From Roseomonas genomospecies 6 (GTDB lineage Bacteria > Pseudomonadota > Alphaproteobacteria > Azospirillales > Azospirillaceae), in contig NZ_QOKW01000019.1 in NCBI RefSeq assembly GCF_008365375.1, forward strand, positions 62,001 through 126,000: DNA of 64,000 nt. Direction: 5' to 3'. This document shows, piece after piece, positions 8,178 to 14,538 of the stretch; the stretch's first letter is position 1, and each line of letters begins with the position of its first letter. A program made the position numbers and the translations under genes. Under the pieces are notes generated by a model that saw nothing but the letters and a program-made list of their open reading frames with translations, did not search any database and was not told the origin of the DNA.

Positions 8178-8647
8178 ATCCCCTCCTTCTCCGTCTGGAT
8201 GCGCTTTAGCCAGCCCTTCAGTTGCTCGATGGCGCGGGCGGCGGTGGCGTTGTCCAGCCATTGCAGGGCTTGGACGCCGAACTGGCGGCCCAGCCAGGAA
8301 CCAAGGGCGGCCTCGCTGCCATCCTCGGTGCCGCCGGCCTTGTGCACCTCGATCCACAGCGCGCGGACCTTGCCCTGGATGGGAGTGCCCGTAGCCCGCA
8401 CCGGTCGCGACCGTCCACCTCCGGGCCGCTTCTGCCCGGCGCCCAGGCCCTTCAGACCGTCAATCAGCGCCGTCCGCTCACGCTGGGTCAGATCCCCGGC
8501 GCTGCCGGTGCGTCCACCGGACGCCTGCGATACCCGCGCCCGGTAGCATTCCTCCGAAAGCGCGAGTTCCCGCTTCATGGCATGGATCGCCGCCAGCTCC
8601 TTCGTCCGACGCCCGGCGTCGGCGGATGGTTTGACGTGGGCGGTCAT
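8174..8647 (-). CDS. gemA: Mu gp16-like GemA protein
   Basis: 157 residues matching the GemA/gp16 family: an N-terminal RRTKELAAIHAMKRELALSEECYRARV block, a linker, and a C-terminal helical region ending EQLKGWLKRIQTE. In Mu, GemA modulates host gene expression and DNA topology-linked functions. It is the standard gene upstream of Mor in Mu-like phages. The 12-mer GATGGTTTGACG seen at the prophage terminus also occurs on the plus strand inside its 5' end (8625-8636). Confidence 0.85.
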   Translation of the reverse strand: MTAHVKPSADAGRRTKELAAIHAMKRELALSEECYRARVSQASGGRTGSAGDLTQRERTALIDGLKGLGAGQKRPGGGRSRPVRATGTPIQGKVRALWIEVHKAGGTEDGSEAALGSWLGRQFGVQALQWLDNATAARAIEQLKGWLKRIQTEKEGI

Positions 8648-9039
8648 ACCTTGGCTCTCCGGGCCGCGGGCTTCTTCCGGCGCTTGGGCGTTTTGAACTT
8701 GTGGGGCGGCTTGCGGCCTGCCTCTTCAGCCGCGTGGTTCTCGTCCAACTTCGCCAGCAGCGACATGACGCGCTTGTGACGGTTCACGTCCCGGCCCGTG
8801 TTCTTCCAGGACTTCAGCTCATCCAGCAGACGCGCTTCTTCCTGGTCAATGCCCGCGTGGGTGCCGTGCAAATAGAGGCCGTGGCTCACGATCCGATTGG
8901 CGACGTAGTAGACGAGCATCGTCTTCGTCGCGCCTTTTTCGAGTGTGCTGACCAATGCTTTGATGCGCTGGTAAATCTCTTCCCCTGTCATGACAGGCTC
9001 TGCCTCTTGCGAGACCGTCATCTCTTCAGCTTCGGCCAC
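8644..9039 (-). CDS. Phage protein, unknown function
   Basis: 131 residues from a GTG at 9039, preceded by AGAAGG at good distance. The N-terminal half is helical (EEIYQRIKALVSTLEKGATKTMLVYYVANRIVSHGLYLHG) and the last 25 residues are strongly basic (KFKTPKRRKKPAARRAKV), suggesting nucleic-acid contact. Not recognised. It overlaps gemA by four bases, so it is part of the early operon. Confidence 0.55.
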   Translation of the reverse strand: MAEAEEMTVSQEAEPVMTGEEIYQRIKALVSTLEKGATKTMLVYYVANRIVSHGLYLHGTHAGIDQEEARLLDELKSWKNTGRDVNRHKRVMSLLAKLDENHAAEEAGRKPPHKFKTPKRRKKPAARRAKV

Positions 9040-9044
9040 GATGA

Positions 9045-9332
9045 TCACCTTCTGCTGGCAGGCCGGGCGTGACGCTCGGCGGCTTCGTTGAACCACTCCG
9101 CCAGTTCCCGGCCATCCACGCCGGCCTCTGCGCAAATCTCAAAGGCCGCGTCGAAGATGGCTCGGGGGTCGGCGGGTTGCGCGTCCTCTTCAGCGCCCCG
9201 CAGTGCCTCGCGGACGCGGGGAAGAAGGGTCAGCAAGTCGGCCCGCATGCGCGTGCCCATCGGCTCGCCACGCCGCATCCGCTCTGCCAGGGCGGCCACT
9301 TCCAGCGCCAAGCTGAGGGTGGCTCTGTTCAT
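9045..9332 (-). CDS. Phage protein, unknown function
   Basis: 95 residues, largely helical, acidic centre and basic ends. It starts MNRATLSLALEVAALAERM at the ATG that overlaps the stop of the gene upstream (9329-9331). No motif is recognised. The overlap chain with neighbours supports it as a real early-operon gene. Confidence 0.5.
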   Translation of the reverse strand: MNRATLSLALEVAALAERMRRGEPMGTRMRADLLTLLPRVREALRGAEEDAQPADPRAIFDAAFEICAEAGVDGRELAEWFNEAAERHARPASRR

Positions 9333-9571
9333 CGGGTCACCTCGACTGCATCGCGCAGGATCGAGGCGAGCGACGGCAGGCCGGGGGCGAACGGGCGCTC
9401 GGGCAGACGCGCGGGAAGGCCACGCATCGGGCCGAGCGTCCGCACCGTTCCGTTGTCGATCAGGAACCACGCCTCCGCGTGGCCGGGGATACCGGCCACG
9501 CGGAGGACGGGGACCACGCCCTCTTCATACAGATCGACCTGAAGGTCGAGAGTGACGGCGGGGCGGCTCAT
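9329..9571 (-). CDS. Phage protein, unknown function
   Basis: 80 residues, beta-rich by appearance (VTLDLQVDLYEEGVVPVLRVAG, AWFLIDNGTVRTLG). No recognised family. It overlaps the genes on both sides by four bases, the arrangement used throughout this operon. Confidence 0.5.
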   Translation of the reverse strand: MSRPAVTLDLQVDLYEEGVVPVLRVAGIPGHAEAWFLIDNGTVRTLGPMRGLPARLPERPFAPGLPSLASILRDAVEVTR

Positions 9572-9765
9572 GGCATCAGCCCCTCTGCCGCCTTGGCGGG
9601 CCGATCCAACGGCTCCCGGCTCTCCGAGGTCACCCAGCGCAGGGCAAACGCCAGACGGTTGCAGAACTCGATCAACTCCCGCTCGTTGTGCGTCAGGAGG
9701 CTTCTTTCGGGGTTCGGCAGTTCGTCCGCTTCCTTAAGCAGGGCAGCAATGTTGGGAGCGCTCAT
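9568..9765 (-). CDS. Phage protein, unknown function
   Basis: 65 residues from the ATG at 9765, which overlaps the upstream stop. Mostly helical and acidic in its first half (IAALLKEADELPNPERSLLTHNERELIEFCNRLAFALRW). Not recognised. Confidence 0.5.
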   Translation of the reverse strand: MSAPNIAALLKEADELPNPERSLLTHNERELIEFCNRLAFALRWVTSESREPLDRPAKAAEGLMP

Positions 9766-10127
9766 GCTGTGCCTCCCTGCCTCTTGCCCCACACGGCGGA
9801 GACATCGTCTTCCACCGTCGCCGCGCCGATCATGCGAATGTCCGGCATCGGCTTTCCGGCGGCCAAGGCATCGCGGATCTCGGTCAGGTGCTGAAGACGC
9901 TCGGCGACTTGAGTGACGGCTTGGTCGGCCCGCATGGCGTCGTTAGCGATCAGCGTCGTCACCGTCGAGACATAGGCCGACAGGGCCGCCGCCAAGGTGG
10001 CCTGGATGCCGTGCTTCTGTTCGACCTTGCCCAGAGCCCGCAGCACTTCCACCGTGGAAGCCGGGGCGGCGTTGGCTTGCTCGGCGGCGCGCGCGAGCAC
10101 CAGCATCATGGATGTGTAGCGGCTCAT
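9762..10127 (-). CDS. Phage protein, unknown function
   Basis: 121 residues, helical and alanine-rich, starting MSRYTSMMLVLARAAEQA. The central part (LRALGKVEQKHGIQATLAAALSAYVSTVTTLIAND) could be a helical bundle. No family recognised. It overlaps both neighbours. Confidence 0.5.
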   Translation of the reverse strand: MSRYTSMMLVLARAAEQANAAPASTVEVLRALGKVEQKHGIQATLAAALSAYVSTVTTLIANDAMRADQAVTQVAERLQHLTEIRDALAAGKPMPDIRMIGAATVEDDVSAVWGKRQGGTA

Positions 10128-10399
10128 GCGGCTGCTTTCCTCTGCATACCGGCGACGATGGCACCGGCAATGTCGCGGATGGTGTCGGTGCTGGCCCCAA
10201 GCGTCAGGGAGACGCCCCAGCGGGTGGCAATGGCCGCTTCCAGCGTGTCGAGGTCGGGCATGCCAAGCTTCAGCAGCACCAGGCGCGCGGCGGAAGGGGC
10301 GGCGGCTATCGCCGCCTCCCCCGTCCGGCCCATCAGCTCGCCGACGCGACGGCGCAGCCAGTGCAGGACTTCCTGGTCAAGGGTGGGACGGTCAGCCAT
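10124..10399 (-). CDS. Phage protein, unknown function
   Basis: 91 residues from the ATG at 10399, starting MADRPTLDQEVLHWLRRRVGELM. An alternative longer start exists upstream but would run through the gapR-like gene. The sequence is helical with a hydrophobic centre. Not recognised. Confidence 0.5.
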   Translation of the reverse strand: MADRPTLDQEVLHWLRRRVGELMGRTGEAAIAAAPSAARLVLLKLGMPDLDTLEAAIATRWGVSLTLGASTDTIRDIAGAIVAGMQRKAAA

Positions 10400-10655
10400 T
10401 GGCGTCCTCCATCCCCAACTCTTCCTTGTAGAGTTCAAGGATCGCTTCCTGTTCCTGGCGGTCCGCCTTGTCCATTTTGCGCAAGCGGATGATCTGGCGG
10501 ATGATCTTGGTGTCGAAGCCGGTGCCCTTGGCCTCTGCGTAGACTTCGGAGATGTCCTCCAACAGGCCGCGCTTTTCCTCTTCCAAGCGCTCGATGCGCT
10601 CGACGAAGGACTTCAGGCGGTCGGCAGCAATACCGCCCACATCGCTCTCAGCCAT
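10392..10655 (-). CDS. GapR-like DUF2312 nucleoid-associated protein
   Basis: 87 residues very like chromosomal GapR of alphaproteobacteria: ADRLKSFVERIERLEEEKRGLLEDISEVYAEAKGTGFDTKIIRQIIRLRK, then KMDKADRQEQEAILELYKEELG. In Caulobacter GapR clamps overtwisted, AT-rich DNA and helps gyrase and topoisomerase IV. A phage copy could act in phage replication or transposition, or bind host DNA; that is inference. The usual basic residues of the DNA-binding helices are present. It overlaps both neighbours in the early operon. Confidence 0.9.
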   Translation of the reverse strand: MAESDVGGIAADRLKSFVERIERLEEEKRGLLEDISEVYAEAKGTGFDTKIIRQIIRLRKMDKADRQEQEAILELYKEELGMEDANG

Positions 10656-10947
10656 GGGCGGCCTCCACCGGTTTGGCGACGTACAGCAGCTCCAGGAGGG
10701 CGGCGAACCAGGGCGTGTCGTCGAACGGGCTCCGCTCGTTGAACGCCAGACCGTCGCTGGTCTCGCCGTAGAAGGTTCCGTTGAACACGGAATAGATCAC
10801 CATCAGATCAACGATGCCGAATTTTCCGGACAGCGTGATGAAGTCAGACGCGATCACATCGTGTCTGGTCGTATCGACCGCGATGTTCCGCTGGGCGCAC
10901 AGCGGCTTCAGTTCGGCCAATGTGCGGTGGCGTGCGAAGGTTTTCAT
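10648..10947 (-). CDS. Phage protein, unknown function
   Basis: 99 residues from the ATG at 10947, starting MKTFARHRTLAELKPLCAQRN. The second half is aromatic and hydrophobic (FGIVDLMVIYSVFNGTFYGETSDGLAF) without a clear membrane span. Not recognised. It overlaps the gapR-like gene by eight bases. Confidence 0.5.
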   Translation of the reverse strand: MKTFARHRTLAELKPLCAQRNIAVDTTRHDVIASDFITLSGKFGIVDLMVIYSVFNGTFYGETSDGLAFNERSPFDDTPWFAALLELLYVAKPVEAAHG

Positions 10948-10955
10948 GGTCCGCC

Positions 10956-11495
10956 TCACGCCGTAGCGAGTTCTTCGGCGAAAGGTTCGATCACGAACTC
11001 TTCCACCTGATGGATGGTGATGCCGGGGATGGTCTTCGCCTTCTCCTCCTGTGCGAGAAGAGCTTCCTTGTTCAGTTCCTCGCTGGTGCGGATGAAGAGG
11101 TCGGCCAGCCCCGTTTGGCGGATGTTGGTCAGGACGGCGGCCAGCATGCCCCGGCCGACCTTCACGGACGGCGGCGTCAGGCGCCACTTCACGACGCCGC
11201 TGGACAGGTTCACGGTCTTCGTCTTGTTGCCGTCGGTCAGCGCGTGGCGGTTGGCCTCGCACCAGGTCTGCACCCCGGCGGTCAGCGCCTTCACGCGGTC
11301 CCGGAACGGCCGGGCCTGTTCCTCGTACTTCTCCTTGATCTGCGCCAGCTCGTCGTTCATCGCGGCTTCGATGCGCAGCAGTTCGCGCTGTGCCTGCCCG
11401 ATCTCGGCGACGGCGTCCGTCGCCTCAGCCCGGCTCTGCGGGATCGGCACGGTCGCGGCAGCGGTCTTGCTGCGGGTGGTCTTGGCGGCGGCCAT
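10956..11495 (-). CDS. gam: Mu Gam-like host-nuclease inhibitor protein
   Basis: 179 residues of the phage Gam family (Ku-like end-binding proteins that shield linear phage DNA from host exonucleases). Recognised from the helical opening SRAEATDAVAEIGQAQRELLRIEAAMNDELAQIKEKYE, then the family block TVNLSSGVVKWRLTPPSVKV and the C-terminal FIRTSEELNKEALL with VEEFVIEPF. Length matches Mu Gam. It sits among the early genes downstream of the transposition genes, as in Mu. Confidence 0.9.
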   Translation of the reverse strand: MAAAKTTRSKTAAATVPIPQSRAEATDAVAEIGQAQRELLRIEAAMNDELAQIKEKYEEQARPFRDRVKALTAGVQTWCEANRHALTDGNKTKTVNLSSGVVKWRLTPPSVKVGRGMLAAVLTNIRQTGLADLFIRTSEELNKEALLAQEEKAKTIPGITIHQVEEFVIEPFAEELATA

Positions 11496-11546
11496 TGGGT
11501 TCTTGCCTCTTTGTGTCTGGGTTGGACAGATGGTTTGACGAGACGG

Positions 11547-11939
11547 TCAGAACGCGATGTCCCGTTCCGGTTGGAGCCGGCAGCGGGCGCACATCTGGTT
11601 GTGGGCACCTTCGGACTGGAACGGCTTGGTGCACTTCAGGCACTTGCGGGTGCGCGGCCCGCGGCTGCTGGGCTTGGGCTGGGGTCGCCCCAGCCGCTGC
11701 CAGCCCTTCTCGGTGACGCGGGTTTTGGCCGGGCTGTTGGAGCCGCCGGGATCAAGGATCGTCAGCCAGCCGCGCGCGACGAGTGCGTCACGAAACTTCC
11801 GGCCGTCGCTCCCGGTGAAGCTGCCGACAGCGGCGGTCAGCTCATTCTTGTTCAGTTGGCGGCCCTGCTCTTCCGCGTCGGCGAAGGCGTCCAAGCCCGC
11901 CAGCAGGCGCCATTCATGGAAGACGGTGGGAGCGCTCAT
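11547..11939 (-). CDS. Phage protein with C-terminal zinc ribbon
   Basis: 130 residues. The first 85 look like a winged-helix fold (NELTAAVGSFTGSDGRKFRDALVARGWLTIL). The tail has two Cys pairs, CLKC and CARC, 19 residues apart in a basic context, a typical zinc ribbon. It may be a small phage DNA-binding regulator, but no family is recognised. The start at 11939 overlaps the upstream stop. Confidence 0.55.
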   Translation of the reverse strand: MSAPTVFHEWRLLAGLDAFADAEEQGRQLNKNELTAAVGSFTGSDGRKFRDALVARGWLTILDPGGSNSPAKTRVTEKGWQRLGRPQPKPSSRGPRTRKCLKCTKPFQSEGAHNQMCARCRLQPERDIAF

Positions 11940-12331
11940 GCTCGGCCTCCATCGATGCGGGCCGGAAGGCACGGGCCGGCGCTCCGAACGCAGCCGGTCA
12001 GATGCTCCACCGCGCGGGCCAGCGTAAGAAGCGGGGCCAGAGCGGGACCATGCAGCGTCTCGCCGGCCAGCACGCGGCGGGCGGTGTGCATCGCGCCCAG
12101 GATGTCCACGGGCGGCGCAACGCACACCCAATGGCCGCCCGGCGCCGGGGCAATGGTGACCGCCTCGGCCGCTCCGCTGCCCTCGTCCTTCAGGATGCAG
12201 GTGAAGCGACCGTCGCCAAGGTCGCGCACGGTGACGATGGCGCGGATGACCTGCGTCACCGCGGCGGCACCGGGAACGGGCACGTCGATCACGACGGACG
12301 CGCCGATCTGCGGGTTGCTGCGCGCGATCAT
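11936..12331 (-). CDS. Phage protein, unknown function
   Basis: 131 residues from the ATG at 12331 (overlapping the upstream stop), beta-rich in the first half (SVVIDVPVPGAAAVTQVIRAIVTVRDLGDGRFTCILK) and helical afterwards. No recognised family. Confidence 0.5.
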   Translation of the reverse strand: MIARSNPQIGASVVIDVPVPGAAAVTQVIRAIVTVRDLGDGRFTCILKDEGSGAAEAVTIAPAPGGHWVCVAPPVDILGAMHTARRVLAGETLHGPALAPLLTLARAVEHLTGCVRSAGPCLPARIDGGRA

Positions 12332-12735
12332 GCCGCGTCCCCCCCAGTCGAAGCGGCGGCGCGGTGGCGGCGCGCGGCGGCGGCGCTGAAGTCCAGAACG
12401 TTGCCGGCGGAGAGCGACGGCGAGACAGGGGTGGATTGCACCCGTCCGCGCACCGTCGCCGCGAAGTAGCGCAGCCCACCGCATAGGGCGTTCAACTCAC
12501 CGGGATCGAGGGGGCGGAAAGGCTTGGTGATCGCCCGACCCCGCAGGCCTTCCGCCCGATGCGACAGGCGCACACCGGTCTGGAACTCGACGGGGCGGGC
12601 CTGCTGGGCCAGAAGGAAAAGGCGGTCGGCCAGCGCATCGGTCTGACCAGGCGACTGCTGGCCGGGCGACTGGGCCAGCTGCGCGATTTGGTCGGCCAAC
12701 GCCTCGATAGCGTCGGCCACAGGGGATATGGTCAT
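12328..12735 (-). CDS. Phage protein, unknown function
   Basis: 135 residues from the ATG at 12735. A short Gln/Pro repeat (SPGQQSPGQ) follows a helical start; the end is basic. No recognised family. It overlaps genes on both sides by four bases. Confidence 0.45.
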   Translation of the reverse strand: MTISPVADAIEALADQIAQLAQSPGQQSPGQTDALADRLFLLAQQARPVEFQTGVRLSHRAEGLRGRAITKPFRPLDPGELNALCGGLRYFAATVRGRVQSTPVSPSLSAGNVLDFSAAAARRHRAAASTGGDAA

Positions 12736-13082
12736 GCGTCCCTCCGGGGGCAGGCACGGCAAGAGGCGCGTTGGAGACGGGCGAGAGGGCTGGTGGCGCT
12801 GAAGGGCGTGGACTGCGCCGCGTGGCAGCGGGCCTGTTCAATGGGGCCGAGAAGCGGGCAGTCCACGGCTTCGCCCAGGGCGGCCATCACGGCGCCGCGG
12901 ATCGCGTCGGTGGCCGCGCCGTAGCGGTTGCTGAGAACTAGGGACACGGCGGCCTTGCCGTAGCCGATGCGGTTTCCAGCCGACCCCAGGGAGGTTCGAT
13001 CCACCTCCTTGGCGAGAAGCACGACGAACGGCGGCGGGTTGCCGCCCCAGGCTTCGGTCGCCTTGGCGAGCATCGACGTCAT
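12732..13082 (-). CDS. Phage HTH-type regulator (probable)
   Basis: 116 residues resembling small phage regulators with the pattern FVVLLAKEVDRTSLGSAGNRIGYGKAAVSLVLSNRYGA (an HTH, about residues 19-56) followed by AVDCPLLGPI, where a Cys-Pro motif closes the domain. The last 30 residues contain Cys and basic residues. Such proteins sit in early operons of Mu-like phages of alphaproteobacteria. The regulatory role is inferred from the HTH. Confidence 0.6.
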   Translation of the reverse strand: MTSMLAKATEAWGGNPPPFVVLLAKEVDRTSLGSAGNRIGYGKAAVSLVLSNRYGAATDAIRGAVMAALGEAVDCPLLGPIEQARCHAAQSTPFSATSPLARLQRASCRACPRRDA

Positions 13083-13696
13083 GCCGCCACCTCCGCCAAG
13101 GCGGGCGCCTCGGCCTTGGTCTCGGCGCGCGGCGCCAGCACCTGTTTGCCTTCGTTCGCGTCCCAGACAGACCCGTCCTTGCAGATCACGGGCGGCTGGG
13201 GGCCGGTGCTGCGCTTCCGGCGAAGCCGGTATTTGGCCTGCCGGTAGTAGCCCCCGCCCGGTGACAGCTCGTCCAGATAGCCGGCGCGGTACAGCGTGTT
13301 GATGTACTTCGCCGTGGTGGGCCGGGCGACGCGGGCCAGCATCGCGATTTCAGGGATGCTGAAGGCGGGCAGCGGCTTGATAGCCGCCCAGATGCGCTCC
13401 GTGGTCGTGGGCGTTTCGTCCAGCTGGCCGTTGGCGGTGAAGCGCGGACAACGGCGGCCGAGGTCACGGACCAGCTCGTAGCGCTGGACCATTCCGTCCA
13501 CGAAACCGCGACGCCCCGGCACCTCCTCCCGGCTCAGGATGCCGTTGTCCACCAACAGCGGAATGAAGCTCTTACAGGTCGGCCGGCTCATGCCCGCCGC
13601 CAGCAGGTCCGGGACTGTGAACCGCTTGAGACGGCGGATCGTAGCCCAGACCTCGGCGCGCAGGTCCTGGCGGCCTTTGCGCGGGGTGGCTGTCAC
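13079..13696 (-). CDS. Phage protein with two winged-helix segments
   Basis: 205 residues from a GTG at 13696. GGAGG lies five bases before it, and GTGA overlaps the muB stop. Two similar helix-turn-helix segments are visible, VWATIRRLKRFTVPDLLAAGMSRPTCKSFIPLLVDNGILSR and IWAAIKPLPAFSIPEIAMLARVARPTTAKYINTLYRAGYL, each ending in a small beta wing. This looks like an internal duplication and suggests a DNA-binding early regulator. No named family is recognised. Confidence 0.6.
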   Translation of the reverse strand: MTATPRKGRQDLRAEVWATIRRLKRFTVPDLLAAGMSRPTCKSFIPLLVDNGILSREEVPGRRGFVDGMVQRYELVRDLGRRCPRFTANGQLDETPTTTERIWAAIKPLPAFSIPEIAMLARVARPTTAKYINTLYRAGYLDELSPGGGYYRQAKYRLRRKRSTGPQPPVICKDGSVWDANEGKQVLAPRAETKAEAPALAEVAA

Positions 13697-14457
13697 GCGA
13701 ACCTCCGCACTGCGGGCGGGGCGCCGGTGTAGATTTCGCGGTTGCCCCAATCCTTCAGCGTCAGCGTCTTCATGCCCTCGCCGAAGGCGAAGGTGGCGAA
13801 CTCCTCAAGGTTCACGGCGATGCGGCGGGTGGAGCCGCCGACCATCTGCACCAGGTGCGCCAGGAGGTCATCGTCCACGGTGACCCTGGGGCAGTACAGT
13901 TCGGCGAGCGCACGGGCGTCTTCGAGGTTGCAGGGCTGCGCGGCGACCCACTTGCGCACGCGGCCGTGCACGCGCTCATAGGGCTTGAGCTTGTGGGGAA
14001 GTCCCTCCTCTCCGACCAGGACGATAACGGCCACCGGCGATGCGGCATCGTGCAGGTCGCGTACCAGCTCGACCAAGCCGCGCGCGACGACATGGTCGCT
14101 TTCATCGATCAGCAGCGGGCGGCGCGAGGCTTCCAGCTCCTCGGCAGCCTGTTCAACCATCTCGTGGATGGTGGCGGAGCGCTTCACCGGCAGGCCCATC
14201 TCCTTCAGGATGGCCGCCATCATCGTGCGCGGCGACCACATCGACTTGGCCTCGACGTAGAAGGCCTGGTGATCGACCGAAGCGCGGGCGCAGGCGTAGC
14301 TCTTGCCGAAGCCGGAAGGGCCGTGGAACACGCCCAAACCCGGCGCGTGGCTCGGCCGCGTCTTCAGCGTTTCGACCAGCTCGTCCATCAGGGTGAGGTT
14401 GCGTAACGGCGCCCACTTACCGGGCAAGCTGTTGCGCGTCGTGCTGGTTTGCGGCAT
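13693..14457 (-). CDS. MuB-like transposition target-DNA ATPase
   Basis: 254 residues of the AAA+ MuB type, which coats target DNA and stimulates MuA. Walker A is GPSGFGKS (46-53) and Walker B LLIDES (115-120). The N-terminal stretch is short compared with Mu B (312 residues), so the HTH domain of Mu B seems absent. TGAGGTTGACC precedes the ATG at 14457. It follows muA directly and is followed by a GTGA-overlapping gene, so translation is coupled. Confidence 0.88.
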   Translation of the reverse strand: MPQTSTTRNSLPGKWAPLRNLTLMDELVETLKTRPSHAPGLGVFHGPSGFGKSYACARASVDHQAFYVEAKSMWSPRTMMAAILKEMGLPVKRSATIHEMVEQAAEELEASRRPLLIDESDHVVARGLVELVRDLHDAASPVAVIVLVGEEGLPHKLKPYERVHGRVRKWVAAQPCNLEDARALAELYCPRVTVDDDLLAHLVQMVGGSTRRIAVNLEEFATFAFGEGMKTLTLKDWGNREIYTGAPPAVRRFA

Positions 14458-14538
14458 GGTCAACCTCATTCGGTGCTTTTGTTTCGTTTCAGCCCTGGTC
14501 CGTGCGCCCCACGCGCGGGCCATGGTTGTGTTCGGGAG

